Part shown: piece by piece, positions 17,992 to 28,430 of the stretch
Layout of the letters: each line of letters opens with the position of its first letter
Position numbering within the stretch: position 1 is the first letter of the stretch
Source of the DNA: Methylococcaceae bacterium
GTDB lineage: Bacteria > Pseudomonadota > Gammaproteobacteria > Methylococcales > Methylomonadaceae
DNA length: 36,523 bases
NCBI GenBank assembly: GCA_947505105.1
Contig: CANNKG010000032.1
Coordinates: 1 to 36,523, forward strand
Direction: 5' to 3'
Translations under genes and position numbers: made by a program
Notes under the pieces: generated by a model
What the model saw: only the letters and a program-made list of their open reading frames with translations
What the model was told of the DNA's origin: nothing
Database searches by the model: none

Positions 17992-19284
17992 TTAATAACG
18001 ATAGTGATCGGCTTTATAAGGTCCTTCGATCGGCACGTTAATATATTTAGCTTGCTCTTCAGTCAACGTGGTCAAATGAACGCCGATTTGTTTGAGATGC
18101 AGACTTGCTACCTTCTCATCCAATTTTTTAGGCAGCACGTAAACCTTATTTTCATACTTGTCGGCATGATTCCATAATTCGATCTGCGCCATGACTTGGT
18201 TACAGAATGAATTAGACATCACAAAGCTTGGATGACCTGTCGCACAGCCCAAATTCACCAGACGACCTTCTGCCAACACAATTAAACGTTTGCCATCAGG
18301 GAAGATCACATGATCGACCTGTGGTTTAATATTTTCCCATGGGTACTGACGAATCGCCGCAATTTCAATTTCGGAATCAAAGTGGCCGATATTGCAAATA
18401 ATCGCCTGATCGCGCATAACTTTCATGTGCTCATGACGAATTACGCCGACGTTACCGGTTGCAGTCACAAAAATATTCGCAATTGGCGCGGCCTCTTCAA
18501 CCGTCACTACGCGATACCCTTCCATTGCCGCTTGTAAGGCACAAATCGGATCAATTTCGGTAATCCAGACCGTCGCACCTAAACCTTTTAACGATTGAGC
18601 ACAACCTTTACCGACATCACCATAGCCGCAAACGACTGCGATTTTTCCAGCAATCATCACGTCAGTCGCACGTTTAATACCGTCAACCAAGGATTCGCGG
18701 CAGCCGTATAAATTATCAAATTTAGATTTAGTGACTGAATCATTAACATTGAACGCTGGCACTTTCAGGGTACCTTTAGCGACCATTTCATAAAGGCGCA
18801 ATACACCCGTGGTAGTCTCTTCAGACAAACCTTTGACATCTGCCATCAATTCAGGGAATTTTTGATGCATCATGATCGTTAAATCACCACCATCATCCAG
18901 AATCATATTTGGACGCCAACCGTTCGGACCAATAATAGTCTGTTCGATACACCACTCAGCTTCCGCTTCGGTTTCACCTTTCCACGCAAATACCGGAATA
19001 CCGGCAGCTGCAATCGCAGCCGCTGCATGATCCTGCGTAGAAAAAATATTACAGGATGACCAACGAACTTCAGCCCCCAGCGCAGTTAAGGTTTCAATCA
19101 AAACCGCAGTTTGGATTGTCATATGTAAACATCCACCAATTCTGGCGCCTTGCAGTGGTTTCTGTTGACCAAATTCGGCACGTAGCGCCATCAACCCCGG
19201 CATTTCGGTTTCAGCAATATTGATTTCTTTACGGCCCCAAGCGGCTAACGCAATATCGGCCACTTTATAATCTTGTTGACTCAT
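17992..19284 (-). CDS. ahcY: S-adenosylhomocysteine hydrolase
   Basis: Reversibly splits S-adenosylhomocysteine to adenosine and homocysteine using bound NAD, removing the product inhibitor of methyltransferases. The 430 residues are typical. Visible features are the substrate region DDGGDLT, the [16 protein letters not shown] block with the catalytic Lys/Asp, the Rossmann loop [12 protein letters not shown], and the C-terminal [18 protein letters not shown] precedes the ATG. It starts 19 bases after metK, so the two are co-transcribed; that gap is too short for an SAH riboswitch. Confidence 0.97.
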   Translation of the reverse strand: MSQQDYKVADIALAAWGRKEINIAETEMPGLMALRAEFGQQKPLQGARIGGCLHMTIQTAVLIETLTALGAEVRWSSCNIFSTQDHAAAAIAAAGIPVFAWKGETEAEAEWCIEQTIIGPNGWRPNMILDDGGDLTIMMHQKFPELMADVKGLSEETTTGVLRLYEMVAKGTLKVPAFNVNDSVTKSKFDNLYGCRESLVDGIKRATDVMIAGKIAVVCGYGDVGKGCAQSLKGLGATVWITEIDPICALQAAMEGYRVVTVEEAAPIANIFVTATGNVGVIRHEHMKVMRDQAIICNIGHFDSEIEIAAIRQYPWENIKPQVDHVIFPDGKRLIVLAEGRLVNLGCATGHPSFVMSNSFCNQVMAQIELWNHADKYENKVYVLPKKLDEKVASLHLKQIGVHLTTLTEEQAKYINVPIEGPYKADHYRY

Positions 19285-19303
19285 GTTTTATCCTAACTTT
19301 AGT

Positions 19304-20464
19304 TTACAAGCCGGCTGCTTCACGCAGCTCAGCAACTTTATCGGTTTTTTCCCAGCTAAAAGTGTCTTCATGTCGACCAAAATGACCGTAAGAAGCCGTC
19401 GTTTGATAGATCGGTTTTAACAAACCGAGCATCGCAATCAATCCTTTAGGACGCAGATCAAAATGAGCGCGAACTATTTCAACCAAACGGTCTTCATTCA
19501 AAACGCCAGTACCGAAAGTTTCTACAGTAATTGAGGTGGGTTCAGCGACTCCAATTGCATAAGAGACTTGAATTTCGCAACGCTCAGCCAATCCTGCCGC
19601 TACGATATTCTTTGCCACATAGCGCGCCATATAGGCAGCCGAACGATCAACCTTGGAAGGGTCTTTACCGGAAAACGCGCCGCCACCATGACGCGCCATT
19701 CCGCCGTAGGTATCGACAATAATTTTACGCCCTGTTAAACCGCAGTCACCAACCGGTCCACCGATGATGAACTGTCCCGTTGGGTTAATAAAATATTTGG
19801 TGTCCTTATGTAGCCATTCTTTAGGCAATACCGGCAAAATAATTTCATCCATGACTGCTTCGTGCAGCGCTTTAGTGCTGATGTCCGGAGAATGCTGAGT
19901 TGAAAGCACGACAGCATCAATCGCAACCGGCTTATTATTTTCATAACGGAAAGTAATTTGGCTTTTAGCGTCAGGACGCAGCCATGGCAAAGTTCTGTTT
20001 TTGCGTACTTCCGCTTGACGTTTAACTAATAAGTGCGAATAGGTAATCGGTGCCGGCATAAACACATCGGTTTCATTGGTCGCATAACCAAACATCAAAC
20101 CTTGGTCGCCAGCGCCTTGCTCATGATTTTCGCTATCATTAACGCCCATCGCGATATCAGGAGACTGCTTGCCAATTGCATTTAATACCGCACAAGTTTT
20201 GCCGTCGAAACCAATATCACCGTCGTCATAACCGATATCACAGACAACCTTTCTAACCAAAGCTTCGGTATCTACCCACGCTTCGGTCGTGATTTCACCC
20301 GCCAACACCACCATACCGGTTTTGACCAGCGTTTCACACGCCACGCGCGAACGCGGATCTTGAGCGATTAACGCATCCAGTACCGCATCGGAAATTTGAT
20401 CTGCAACTTTATCAGGATGGCCTTCAGAAACAGACTCGGATGTGAAAATAAAATTGTTGCTCAC
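19304..20464 (-). CDS. metK: S-adenosylmethionine synthetase
   Basis: Makes S-adenosylmethionine from methionine and ATP. The 386 residues include the N-terminal [13 protein letters not shown] motif, the hexapeptide GAGDQG and the later GGGAFSGKD phosphate loop. The start codon is GTG (GTGAGCAACAAT), supported by AAGG about 11 bases upstream and by alignment of [12 protein letters not shown] with relatives. It lies downstream of tRNA-Ile2 and a terminator-like hairpin, and heads the metK-ahcY-metF-bioA-rsmE run. No SAM riboswitch fits in the 66-base leader. Confidence 0.97.
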   Translation of the reverse strand: MSNNFIFTSESVSEGHPDKVADQISDAVLDALIAQDPRSRVACETLVKTGMVVLAGEITTEAWVDTEALVRKVVCDIGYDDGDIGFDGKTCAVLNAIGKQSPDIAMGVNDSENHEQGAGDQGLMFGYATNETDVFMPAPITYSHLLVKRQAEVRKNRTLPWLRPDAKSQITFRYENNKPVAIDAVVLSTQHSPDISTKALHEAVMDEIILPVLPKEWLHKDTKYFINPTGQFIIGGPVGDCGLTGRKIIVDTYGGMARHGGGAFSGKDPSKVDRSAAYMARYVAKNIVAAGLAERCEIQVSYAIGVAEPTSITVETFGTGVLNEDRLVEIVRAHFDLRPKGLIAMLGLLKPIYQTTASYGHFGRHEDTFSWEKTDKVAELREAAGL

Positions 20465-20500
20465 TGTACTCTACCTTATCAATCAAATACATAGAAATGC

Positions 20501-20520
20501 AAAAGGCTGCATGCGCAGCC
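20501..20520 (-). terminator. Terminator-like hairpin between tRNA-Ile2 and metK
   Basis: On the minus strand GGCTGC, loop GCAT, GCAGCC is followed by TTTTGCATTT. This is a compact GC-rich stem with a short U-run, ten bases after the tRNA CCA. It probably ends the rpoD/tRNA transcript and could also attenuate metK. Confidence 0.6.
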
Positions 20521-20530
20521 CTTCTTCGAA

Positions 20531-20607
20531 TGGTGGGCCCTGTAGGACTTGAACCTACGACCTGCCGATTATGAGTCGGACGCTCTAACCAACTGAGCTA
20601 AGGGCCC
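20531..20607 (-). tRNA. tRNA-Ile2 (CAU anticodon, lysidine-modified type)
   Basis: Full cloverleaf with 7-bp acceptor GGGCCCT/AGGGCCC, anticodon loop CTCATAA and encoded CCA. A CAT anticodon could mean Met or Ile2. The acceptor C4-G69 and C5-G68 pairs, the anticodon stem CCGA/TCGG topped by a U-C mismatch at 27-43, and the overall match to gammaproteobacterial ileX-type tRNAs point to Ile2, which TilS modifies to read AUA. A TACAAT at 20616-20621 (minus strand), eight bases upstream of the tRNA, could be a -10, but its -35 is poor. Confidence 0.88.
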
Positions 20608-20636
20608 AAAGTTTTATTGTATCTTAAATAAAAAAA

Positions 20637-22433
20637 TTAATCATTATCCAAAAAACAACGTAATTGCTCAGAACGTGAAGGATGGCGCAATTTACGTAAT
20701 GCTTTGGCTTCAATCTGGCGAATACGCTCACGCGTTACATCAAATTGCTTACCAACTTCTTCAAGAGTATGGTCAGTATTCATGTTTATACCAAAGCGCA
20801 TTCTCAATACTTTAGCTTCTCTAGCCGTTAAACCAGCCAATACGTTTTGAGTTGACTCACGCAGTCCCGCAAAAGTAGCTGATTCAACGGGCGACAATAC
20901 TTTAGCATCTTCAATGAAATCACCTAAATGCGAATCTTCATCATCACCAATCGGAGTTTCCATCGAAATTGGCTCTTTAGCAATCTTCAACACTTTACGC
21001 ACTTTATCTTCGGGCATCTCCATGCGCTCAGCCAATTCTTCAGGTGTCGCTTCTCGCCCCAATTCTTGCAAGATCTGCCTTGAAACTCGATTCAATTTAT
21101 TAATCGTTTCAATCATATGCACTGGAATACGAATCGTTCTAGCCTGATCAGCAATTGAACGTGTAATCGCCTGCCTGATCCACCAAGTTGCATAAGTCGA
21201 AAATTTATAGCCGCGGCGATATTCGAATTTATCTACCGCCTTCATCAAACCAATATTGCCCTCTTGAATCAAATCAAGAAACTGAAGACCTCGGTTGGTA
21301 TATTTTTTTGCAATCGAAATAACCAGTCTTAAATTGGCTTCAATCATCTCTTTTTTGGCCCGTCTAGCTTTCGCTTCACCTACCGAAACACGACGATTAA
21401 TATCTTTCAACGCATTAATAGTCAACGCATTGGCATGTTCTATTTGAAGCAAAGCCTGTTGAGCTTTTTTAATTTCAGCCTCATGCTGCTTAAACGCTGA
21501 TGAGTAGCTATGTCCACCATTGATTAAATTATCCAGCCATTCAGGACTCAAACCGTTTTCAGTAAAGCTTTTGATAAAAAGTGCTCGCGGCATTTTGGCC
21601 TGCTCAACACAAATTTCCAGCAAAGTCTTTTCTTGCTTGCGAATTTCTACTAGAACATTCGCCATCATGCTGGTCATCTGCTTAAAATATTGCGGCGTCC
21701 ATTTGAAGACCAAAAAGCTTTCAGCAAGTGCTTCATAAGCCTCATCGGTTTTAGTATGCGAATAACCATGCGCCCGCACTACCTCGCACACAGCGTTAAA
21801 ATGCTCACGTAATTTTTCTACTTTATCTTTTACTTCCTGATAATCGAGACCTCGATCTTCCTCAATTTCATCCGTATCATTAGCAGGAGGCAAAGTTCCT
21901 ACAAACTGATCAGGATCTTCGAGATCGGCAAAACCTGAAATCAAATCATTAAGACGCGTCCCCCCCTCTTCATCAGAGAGATTATCAAACGCCTCCAAAA
22001 ATGCCGCCACGACACTATTAGAACGCGCAAGAGACTTAACGACTTGCTGCAAACCACTCTCTATGCGCTTCGCTATTTTTAATTCGTCTTCGCGCGTGAG
22101 TAATTCGACCGACCCCATCTCGCGCATATACATGCGAACCGGATCAGTCGTTCTACCGAACTCACTATCGACAGACGCAAGAGCGGCAACTTCTGCAACA
22201 TCCTCATCATCCGAAGAAGCAACGGTATCCTCGAGCAAAGTATCTTCGTCAGGCGCGACTTCATACACCTGAATGCCCATATCATTGATCATGCCAATAA
22301 TATCTTCAATTTGCTCGGGATCAACAATATCACTCGGCAAATGATCATTGACTTCAGCATAAGTCAAGTACCCCTGTACTTTTCCTTTTGCTATCAATTG
22401 TTTTAGTTGTGATTGCTGCTGTTCTTGATTCAT
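20637..22433 (-). CDS. rpoD: RNA polymerase primary sigma factor (sigma-70)
   Basis: Housekeeping sigma factor. It has 598 residues: region 1.1 and an acidic stretch (about 1-95), region 1.2 ([11 protein letters not shown]), a long non-conserved insert, region 2 with the -10-reading segment ([18 protein letters not shown]), region 3, and region 4 with the helix-turn-helix for the -35 ([19 protein letters not shown]). The insert of a few hundred residues is typical of proteobacterial RpoD. It follows dnaG as in the classical rpsU-dnaG-rpoD operon. Confidence 0.98.
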   Translation of the reverse strand: MNQEQQQSQLKQLIAKGKVQGYLTYAEVNDHLPSDIVDPEQIEDIIGMINDMGIQVYEVAPDEDTLLEDTVASSDDEDVAEVAALASVDSEFGRTTDPVRMYMREMGSVELLTREDELKIAKRIESGLQQVVKSLARSNSVVAAFLEAFDNLSDEEGGTRLNDLISGFADLEDPDQFVGTLPPANDTDEIEEDRGLDYQEVKDKVEKLREHFNAVCEVVRAHGYSHTKTDEAYEALAESFLVFKWTPQYFKQMTSMMANVLVEIRKQEKTLLEICVEQAKMPRALFIKSFTENGLSPEWLDNLINGGHSYSSAFKQHEAEIKKAQQALLQIEHANALTINALKDINRRVSVGEAKARRAKKEMIEANLRLVISIAKKYTNRGLQFLDLIQEGNIGLMKAVDKFEYRRGYKFSTYATWWIRQAITRSIADQARTIRIPVHMIETINKLNRVSRQILQELGREATPEELAERMEMPEDKVRKVLKIAKEPISMETPIGDDEDSHLGDFIEDAKVLSPVESATFAGLRESTQNVLAGLTAREAKVLRMRFGINMNTDHTLEEVGKQFDVTRERIRQIEAKALRKLRHPSRSEQLRCFLDND

Positions 22434-22519
22434 GATGGACTCGCGTAGTAATTTCAGTCTAACATAGTCACTGAACAGAGAATTTTAGCACACATTTAAA
22501 AAATTTCATCTGAATAATT

Positions 22520-24259
22520 CTATATTTTGCCTTTTAACTCCGCCCGCTCCTGCTCGGTTAACCCTGCCAACCCAACCGCTACTGCATGATCTAACAGACG
22601 ATTACGTTTGAGCGTCTTTGCCTGCGCTAACAATCTATCGAATGTCGCGCAAAACACATTTTCAACATCCTGATCGAGAACCAGCAATTCTAGATTGGTC
22701 AACGCAAGTATGGTCTTAAATTCAGAGGTATCACGGAACATTTCCAACAAAATAGCCGCATTGGCAGGATATTTTTGAATAATTTTATTAACAACCGTTT
22801 GCAGCAATTCAACACCAGGAAACTCCAACTCACCCCAAACAACCTCTCGTTGCTCGACAAATTCAATCAGTCGCGGATTTTGCAACAATAGTGCAATAAC
22901 CATGCGCGACGGCGTGATTTGCGTTTTACCCTGGACGAGCGGCCGACTTTGTCCTCGATTATTTTGTGAGTCAGATAACGCACCACTAGATAACATTTGC
23001 TTAACCGGCATTTTTGCAAGCTCATTTAACCTTGCAAACATCATTTGTTTAAAAATTCCCTCAGGTAATTTATTCAGAAACGGATGCGCAAGCTCAGCAA
23101 AATGAGCCCGCCCTTCAATTTCCCCCAAACTCGCCTGACTTGCCAATGTTTCAAAAAAATAATCCGACAAAGTCTGCGCTCCACTAATCCGCTGCTCAAA
23201 AGACTGACGTCCTTCTTTTTTTATCAGCGAATCCGGATCGTCACCTTGGGGCAATAGCATCACTCGAACCTGCCGCCCTTCTTTGATTGCTGCAAAAACA
23301 ACATCCATAGCTCTCCACGCTGCCTGCCTACCGGCAACATCACCATCAAAACATAATACTAATTCAGAAGTATACCGAAACAATAAATCCAAATGCGCTT
23401 TCGAAGTCGCCGTTCCCAATGTCGCCACTGCATAATCCACCCCCGCCTGAGCCAAAGCAATCACATCCATGTATCCTTCAGCGATCAAAATACGCGCCGG
23501 ACGCGCATTTTTTTTCAATAACTCATACAAACCATAAGCTTCACGATTCTTTTGAAAAACCACGGTTTCCGGAGAATTAAGATACTTCGGCACACTATCA
23601 TCCAAAACCCGCGCGCCAAATCCAACTACCCGCGCTCGCTTATCCCGGATCGGAAACATTAAACGGCCACGAAAACGATTGTAAGCACGCCCATCATCAT
23701 TGACGACCAACAAACCCGCATCAATCAGTTGCTGCTTACCAAAACGCGCTTCCAAGGAATTCCAATCATCCGGAGCAAAGCCCACTGCATAATTTTTGAT
23801 CGAACTTGAATTAACACCACGAATTTTCAGATATTCGACAGCTTGCTTGGCCTCAGGCGCAAAACGGAGTTGCTCAACATAATAATCCGCAACATTCTGC
23901 AACACCGAATAGACGGGAGCAACGGTTTGCTTATCGACATCAACTGAAATCCCCCCCGTGTCACGCAGCACCGGAACACCAACAAACGACGCCAAGTCTT
24001 CGATCGCTTCAACAAAATCCAGATGGTTAAAATCCATCAAGAAACCAATAGCATTACCACTGGCGCCACAGCCAAAACAGTAATACAGTTGCTTATTACG
24101 ATTGACCGAGAAACTCGGGGTTTTTTCGGTATGAAAAGGACAGCGGGCAACAAAATTGTTACCCGTTTTTTTGAGAGGAACGTGCGCGTCGACTAAGTCT
24201 ACAATATCGACCCGCACCAGGAGATCATCAATGAATGCGCGTGGAATAATTCCCGACAT
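22520..24259 (-). CDS. dnaG: DNA primase
   Basis: Makes the RNA primers for replication. From the ATG at 24259 (579 residues) the zinc ligands fall at Cys40, His43, Cys61 and Cys64, the same numbers as in E. coli DnaG. A TTG one codon earlier is a less likely start. The Toprim core shows IAEGYMDVIAL and the metal-binding LCFDGDVAG. The C-terminal part (about 435-579) would be the DnaB-binding domain. It lies 17 bases after yqeY, in the macromolecular-synthesis cluster. Confidence 0.97.
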   Translation of the reverse strand: MSGIIPRAFIDDLLVRVDIVDLVDAHVPLKKTGNNFVARCPFHTEKTPSFSVNRNKQLYYCFGCGASGNAIGFLMDFNHLDFVEAIEDLASFVGVPVLRDTGGISVDVDKQTVAPVYSVLQNVADYYVEQLRFAPEAKQAVEYLKIRGVNSSSIKNYAVGFAPDDWNSLEARFGKQQLIDAGLLVVNDDGRAYNRFRGRLMFPIRDKRARVVGFGARVLDDSVPKYLNSPETVVFQKNREAYGLYELLKKNARPARILIAEGYMDVIALAQAGVDYAVATLGTATSKAHLDLLFRYTSELVLCFDGDVAGRQAAWRAMDVVFAAIKEGRQVRVMLLPQGDDPDSLIKKEGRQSFEQRISGAQTLSDYFFETLASQASLGEIEGRAHFAELAHPFLNKLPEGIFKQMMFARLNELAKMPVKQMLSSGALSDSQNNRGQSRPLVQGKTQITPSRMVIALLLQNPRLIEFVEQREVVWGELEFPGVELLQTVVNKIIQKYPANAAILLEMFRDTSEFKTILALTNLELLVLDQDVENVFCATFDRLLAQAKTLKRNRLLDHAVAVGLAGLTEQERAELKGKI

Positions 24260-24280
24260 CAAATTTCCACAAAAAATCCC

Positions 24281-24727
24281 CTAAAGCGGAAGACTCGCTT
24301 TAATTTTGGCACTTACTACGGACATATCGGCACGCCCCTGCATCTGCGTTTTGAGCAGAGCCATCACCTTACCCATATCCTTGACCGAAGCCGCACCCGA
24401 TTGCTCAATCGCCGCCTGAATCATTGCATCAACTTCGACATCAGCCAGAGCTTGAGGCAAATATTCCTGCACAATCAACACCTCTGCCTCTTCAGACGAA
24501 GCCAGATCTTCGCGACCCGCATCTCGATACTGCCGAATCGATTCACGACGCTGCTTAAGCATCTTATCAAGCACCACAATCACTTGCTCATCATCCAATT
24601 CGATACGCTGATCTACCTCAATCTGCTTAATCGCCGCCAAAATCAGACGAATAACGCCCAAGCGAAACTTTTCGCCAGTTTTCATGGCGACTTTCATATC
24701 GTCCTTAATGCGCTCTTTTAATGACAT
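24281..24727 (-). CDS. yqeY: GatB/YqeY-domain protein
   Basis: A 148-residue helical protein, recognisable as YqeY from MSLKERIKDDMKVAMKTGEK, the RRESIRQYRDAGREDLA segment and the C-terminal MGKVMALLKTQMQGRADMS. The family shares the tail domain of the GatB amidotransferase subunit and may contact tRNA, but its role is not established. It is inserted between rpsU and dnaG, an arrangement seen in many Proteobacteria, and is read in the same direction. Confidence 0.93.
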   Translation of the reverse strand: MSLKERIKDDMKVAMKTGEKFRLGVIRLILAAIKQIEVDQRIELDDEQVIVVLDKMLKQRRESIRQYRDAGREDLASSEEAEVLIVQEYLPQALADVEVDAMIQAAIEQSGAASVKDMGKVMALLKTQMQGRADMSVVSAKIKASLPL

Positions 24728-24754
24728 AGCAAGGCTCTGAAAAAATAATATCGA

Positions 24755-24988
24755 TTAAAGCTGAGGACGACCACGGCGTAAATTCTTCAGCGCATAACGT
24801 TCACGCGCCAGTTTTTTTAAATGACGCTTAACAGCCGCAGCACCTTTACGTTTACGCTCTGCAGTTGGTTTCTCATAAAATTCGCGACGGCGAACTTCGG
24901 ATAAAACACCGGCTTTTTCACAAGAACGCTTGAAGCGACGGATTGCAATATCAAATGGTTCGTTTTCTTTTACTTTTACTGATGGCAT
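24755..24988 (-). CDS. rpsU: 30S ribosomal protein S21 (bS21)
   Basis: Small basic ribosomal protein that helps base-pairing between the mRNA Shine-Dalgarno and the 16S 3' end. I chose the ATG at 24988 (product starts [13 protein letters not shown], 77 residues). It fits the family start and has AGGT nine bases upstream; a longer frame from 25015 adds nine non-conserved residues. The protein is a few residues longer than the 71 of E. coli at its basic C-terminus. It is the first gene of the rpsU-yqeY-dnaG-rpoD cluster. Confidence 0.95.
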   Translation of the reverse strand: MPSVKVKENEPFDIAIRRFKRSCEKAGVLSEVRRREFYEKPTAERKRKGAAAVKRHLKKLARERYALKNLRRGRPQL

Positions 24989-25053
24989 ATAATGACCTGA
25001 AATGATTAATAACAAAAAATGGACTTTACGTCCCGCAACAAAAAGAACCCTTA

Positions 25054-25082
25054 ATTATACCTTCACTTTTATAAATTTTCAA
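25054..25082 (-). promoter_or_regulatory. Strong sigma-70 promoter of the rpsU-yqeY-dnaG-rpoD cluster
   Basis: On the minus strand there is TTGAAA, a 17-base spacer and a perfect TATAAT. Transcription would begin near 25046, giving a leader of about 58 bases to rpsU. The -35 ends only eight bases before the tsaD start, so the divergent tsaD promoter must overlap it. Confidence 0.65.
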
Positions 25083-25090
25083 AAATCTTA

Positions 25091-26110
25091 ATGTACATTC
25101 TAGGCATTGAAACTTCTTGTGACGAAACTGGCGTAGCTATTTATCACTCAAAACAAGGCCTGATCACTCACTTGCTTTACAGCCAAGTCGAAATGCATCA
25201 GGAATATGGCGGCGTAGTTCCGGAACTCGCATCGCGCGACCATATCCGCAAACTCATTCCGCTAATTCAGCAATCACTCCAGAAAAGCGGAATAGTTAAG
25301 GGCGATATTAATGGCGTCGCCTACACAGCCGGTCCAGGGCTGGTTGGCGCATTACTCGTCGGCGCAGCAACCGCGCGGAGCTTGGCCTGGACTTGGCAAG
25401 TACCCGCAATTGCCGTGCACCACATGGAAGGTCACTTACTCGCACCAATGCTGGAGCCGAATCCACCCGAATTCCCATTTATTGCTTTACTCATTTCCGG
25501 AGGGCATACCCTGCTGATTGAAGTTGAACGAATCGGTAAATATCGAATTCTCGGCCAATCAATCGATGACGCAGCAGGCGAAGCCTTTGACAAAACTGCT
25601 AAAATTCTTGGCCTGGATTATCCGGGCGGCCCTAAACTGTCAAAACTAGCAAGCCAAGGCCAGGATCGATTCAAATTTCCGCGCCCAATGACTGACCGAC
25701 CCGGACTCGATTTTAGTTTTAGTGGACTGAAAACGCATACCTTAAATAAATTTTATGAAACGGCACAACGCCCCCAAGATAAAGCCGACATAGCTTACGC
25801 CTTCCAACAGGCCGTTGCCGAAACTCTCACTATAAAATGCAAACGGGCAATTAAGCAAACAGGACACAAAACCTTAGTAGTTGCAGGAGGCGTCAGCGCC
25901 AACCAAAAAATTCGTGAGCTACTGACCCAAATGACAATAGCGGAACACGCTAAAATTTACTTTCCTCGTTTAGAATTTTGTACCGACAATGGTGCGATGA
26001 TCGCTTATGCTGGTTGCCAACGTCTAGTTGCCGGCGAAGCATCAACTCTAGAAATCACAGCCAAACCACGCTGGCCGATAGATGCACTTAACACCATCAC
26101 GAAAGACTAA
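25091..26110 (+). CDS. tsaD: tRNA N6-threonylcarbamoyladenosine transferase
   Basis: Catalytic subunit that transfers the threonylcarbamoyl group to A37 of ANN-decoding tRNAs (t6A). The 339 residues match the family. The metal-binding histidines are His111 and His115 (HHMEGH), the N-terminal ASKHA signature is [10 protein letters not shown], and the late acidic ligand is in [12 protein letters not shown]. It is divergent from rpsU, as in E. coli. Its TAA overlaps the plsY stop on the opposite strand by a few bases (26107-26110). No clear ribosome-binding site is seen and the leader may be very short. Confidence 0.97.
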   Translation: MYILGIETSCDETGVAIYHSKQGLITHLLYSQVEMHQEYGGVVPELASRDHIRKLIPLIQQSLQKSGIVKGDINGVAYTAGPGLVGALLVGAATARSLAWTWQVPAIAVHHMEGHLLAPMLEPNPPEFPFIALLISGGHTLLIEVERIGKYRILGQSIDDAAGEAFDKTAKILGLDYPGGPKLSKLASQGQDRFKFPRPMTDRPGLDFSFSGLKTHTLNKFYETAQRPQDKADIAYAFQQAVAETLTIKCKRAIKQTGHKTLVVAGGVSANQKIRELLTQMTIAEHAKIYFPRLEFCTDNGAMIAYAGCQRLVAGEASTLEITAKPRWPIDALNTITKD

Positions 26111-26679
26111 TCTTCACGCCCTTCCAGCAATTTCTTTATATTACTGCGATGCCGCCACAATAATACAACCGATATCAACCCAAAGACGCCAGTCACTAAG
26201 GGACTCCCAACCAAAAACCAAACATAAAAAGGTGTAAATACCGCCGTCACCATCGCGGAGAGCGATGAAATTTTACCCAACTTATAAACCAGCAACCAGG
26301 TTCCCAAAACCGCTAGACCGAAAATCCAGTTCACACCCAGCGAAACCCCAAAGGCTGTCGCCACCCCCTTACCTCCCTTAAAACCAAAAAAGATCGGATA
26401 CAAATGACCCAAAAAAGCCGCCAGAACAACTAAAACCAAAACGAACTCAGAAGCCCCCATCAATCTGGCTAAAACCACTGGCAACAATCCCTTCAACGCA
26501 TCGCCCGCCAACGTGATTGCGGCGGCTTTTTTTCCACCGATACGCATAACATTCGTCGCCCCCGGATTTCCGGAACCCTCTCCGCGGGGATCGGGCAAGC
26601 CCATTAAACGACAAACAATCACCGCACTCGAAACCGAACCAAATAAATATGCTAACGGAACCAACCACCCTTCAATCAT
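26107..26679 (-). CDS. plsY: Glycerol-3-phosphate acyltransferase PlsY
   Basis: Inner-membrane enzyme that acylates glycerol-3-phosphate from acyl-phosphate, the first step of phospholipid synthesis. The 190 residues have about five to six hydrophobic helices. The conserved cytoplasmic loops are seen as [15 protein letters not shown] and [13 protein letters not shown]. It is encoded tail-to-tail with tsaD, with overlapping stop codons, and divergent from folB, an arrangement common in Gammaproteobacteria. Confidence 0.96.
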   Translation of the reverse strand: MIEGWLVPLAYLFGSVSSAVIVCRLMGLPDPRGEGSGNPGATNVMRIGGKKAAAITLAGDALKGLLPVVLARLMGASEFVLVLVVLAAFLGHLYPIFFGFKGGKGVATAFGVSLGVNWIFGLAVLGTWLLVYKLGKISSLSAMVTAVFTPFYVWFLVGSPLVTGVFGLISVVLLWRHRSNIKKLLEGRED

Positions 26680-26826
26680 TTTTTTTCCTCATCAAACAAT
26701 ACTTGTATACTCTGAAAAATTCCCTGATACTAAGCGGCACTTAGCCAGTGCTTACGTCAGTCGATGACGATTTTAATGCACACTCATTAGTTTATTTTCA
26801 ATGCGAACATAATAACCGGAAAAAGC

Positions 26827-27180
26827 ATGGATATCATTTTTTTAGGCGGTCTCGAGATCGAAACCATCATCGGCATCTACGATTGGGAGCGCTCAACCAA
26901 ACAAACCGTTGTACTGAACATTGAGATGGCCTACGACATTCAGAAAGCCTATGAAACCGATGACATTCAATACACTCTGGATTACAAAGCGGTTTCCAAA
27001 CGCATTATTTCATTTGTAGAACAAAGCCAGTATTTTTTAGTCGAAAAACTGATTGAAGAAATTGCACGCTTAATCCGTTCTGAATTCAACGTACCATGGG
27101 TCAAAATTACGCTCAATAAAAAAGGCGCGATTCGTGGAGCAAGTGACGTCGGCATCATCATCGAACGAGGCGAAAAATAA
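26827..27180 (+). CDS. folB: Dihydroneopterin aldolase
   Basis: Folate-pathway enzyme that converts dihydroneopterin to 6-hydroxymethyl-dihydropterin and glycolaldehyde. It has 117 residues, with the start MDIIFLGGLEIETIIGIYDWER typical of the family (catalytic-site Glu in that segment and Tyr in LDYKAVS) and a lysine near KITLNKKGA. GGAAAAAGC precedes the ATG. folK follows after three bases, so the product passes straight to the next enzyme encoded. Confidence 0.95.
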   Translation: MDIIFLGGLEIETIIGIYDWERSTKQTVVLNIEMAYDIQKAYETDDIQYTLDYKAVSKRIISFVEQSQYFLVEKLIEEIARLIRSEFNVPWVKITLNKKGAIRGASDVGIIIERGEK

Positions 27181-27183
27181 CTC

Positions 27184-27684
27184 ATGCCTACAGGCTATAT
27201 CAGTATCGGCAGCAACATTGAGAGAGATCACAACGTCCCCTCAAGTTTAGCAGCGTTGGCTGAAAAATTAGGTTCAATCACCTGCTCCAACGTTTATGAA
27301 ACCGCAGCGATTGGCTTCGATGGCGATGCTTTCTATAATCTGGTGGTGAGTTTTAATTCCGAACTGACCGCCAAAGAAGTTGCGAAAATTTTGCGGGAGA
27401 TTGAGCTAGACCACGGACGAACCCGAGATAGTCAAAAATTTTCCGCTCGAACCCTGGACTTGGATTTATTACTCTATGGCGATTTGATTATCAATGATGG
27501 TCGACTACAAATTCCACGCAAGGAAATAGAACATTATGCCTTTGTGTTAGAACCCCTTGCCGAAATAGCCCCCAATCTTATGCATCCAACGCTAAAAATC
27601 GACTACGCAACGCTATGGAAGCAATTTGATAAAACCAATGCACAGCAAGTACGCATTAATCCAACATGGCTTTCAACAAAATAA
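27184..27684 (+). CDS. folK: 2-amino-4-hydroxy-6-hydroxymethyldihydropteridine pyrophosphokinase
   Basis: HPPK; transfers pyrophosphate from ATP to 6-hydroxymethyl-dihydropterin. The 166 residues include the opening GYISIGSNI and the metal-binding motif ARTLDLDLLLYG with its two Asp residues. It is immediately downstream of folB. Its last twelve bases overlap the end of the convergent pteridine-reductase-like gene. Confidence 0.95.
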   Translation: MPTGYISIGSNIERDHNVPSSLAALAEKLGSITCSNVYETAAIGFDGDAFYNLVVSFNSELTAKEVAKILREIELDHGRTRDSQKFSARTLDLDLLLYGDLIINDGRLQIPRKEIEHYAFVLEPLAEIAPNLMHPTLKIDYATLWKQFDKTNAQQVRINPTWLSTK

Positions 27685-28410
27685 GCTTCGACCACCATCC
27701 ACTTTAAGAATCTGGCCGGTCACATAATCGGCATCTCGGCACAAATACAAAACTGCCTTCGCAATATCGACTGGATCCCCCTGTCGCTGTAAAGCAATGC
27801 GGCGTAAAATTTCCAATTGCCGATCAACCGTATTACCTTCAGTCGGCCACAAAATAGCTCCGGGCGAAACACCATTCACCCGAATTTCCGGCGCTAATTC
27901 CTTCGCCAACACCAGAGTCATTGCTTCCAGTCCAGCTTTGGCAATGCTGTAAACTGGATAACCCGGCAAGCCACGTTCAGAATGAATATCGATAATATTG
28001 ACGATACCCCCTTGTCGGGAACGTAAACTATTAGCCACAGCTTTTGCAAGAAAAAATGGCGCTTTAAGATTGCTACCCATCAGCGCATTCCAACTGTGTT
28101 CTGTCGTATCAGCAACCGTCTGCGGGAAGAATAGCGAAGCATTATTAATCAAGACATCCAGACCACCCCATTGATCTTGAGATTTAGCCGCTAATTGCAT
28201 TAACTCGGTGCTATTAAGTAAATCAGCTTGAATTCCAACGACTGATTCATGACGAAGCGCATTTAATTCCGCAACCAGTGCCAATGCGGCCTGCTCAGAG
28301 CTATTGTAATGCACAATGACATTGTATCCATGGGCATGCAATAATCTAGCACACGCCGCACCAATACGCTGAGCTGCGCCAGTAATTAGAACACTCCTAG
28401 AGCCACTCAT
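27673..28410 (-). CDS. Pteridine reductase / FolM-like short-chain dehydrogenase
   Basis: A 245-residue NADPH-type SDR. The cofactor loop is TGAAQRIG, where the Arg is typical of pteridine reductases (PTR1/FolM). NNAS follows at about 90 and the catalytic YSIAK at about 155, with a preceding Asp in IIDIHSE replacing the usual Ser. Such enzymes reduce dihydrobiopterin or dihydrofolate; adjacency to folB-folK supports a pterin role. I chose the ATG at 28410 because GAGGTGAT lies about seven bases upstream; the GTG at 28422 lies within that site. It follows tatC on the same strand. Confidence 0.87.
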   Translation of the reverse strand: MSGSRSVLITGAAQRIGAACARLLHAHGYNVIVHYNSSEQAALALVAELNALRHESVVGIQADLLNSTELMQLAAKSQDQWGGLDVLINNASLFFPQTVADTTEHSWNALMGSNLKAPFFLAKAVANSLRSRQGGIVNIIDIHSERGLPGYPVYSIAKAGLEAMTLVLAKELAPEIRVNGVSPGAILWPTEGNTVDRQLEILRRIALQRQGDPVDIAKAVLYLCRDADYVTGQILKVDGGRSLFC

Positions 28411-28430
28411 AATACTTATCACCTCATTAA

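Noticed and set aside
20465-20530. SAM or SAH riboswitch upstream of metK-ahcY
   Set aside because: Only 66 bases separate metK from tRNA-Ile2, and they hold a simple terminator-like hairpin. The metK-ahcY gap is 19 bases. Neither has room for a known aptamer.
20531-20607. Elongator tRNA-Met
   Set aside because: The CAT anticodon is shared, but the acceptor (C4-G69, C5-G68) and the anticodon stem fit the TilS-modified tRNA-Ile2 better.
24401-24721. A 106-codon open frame antisense to yqeY
   Set aside because: It mirrors a well-recognised gene, has no ribosome-binding site and has a composition typical of antisense frames.
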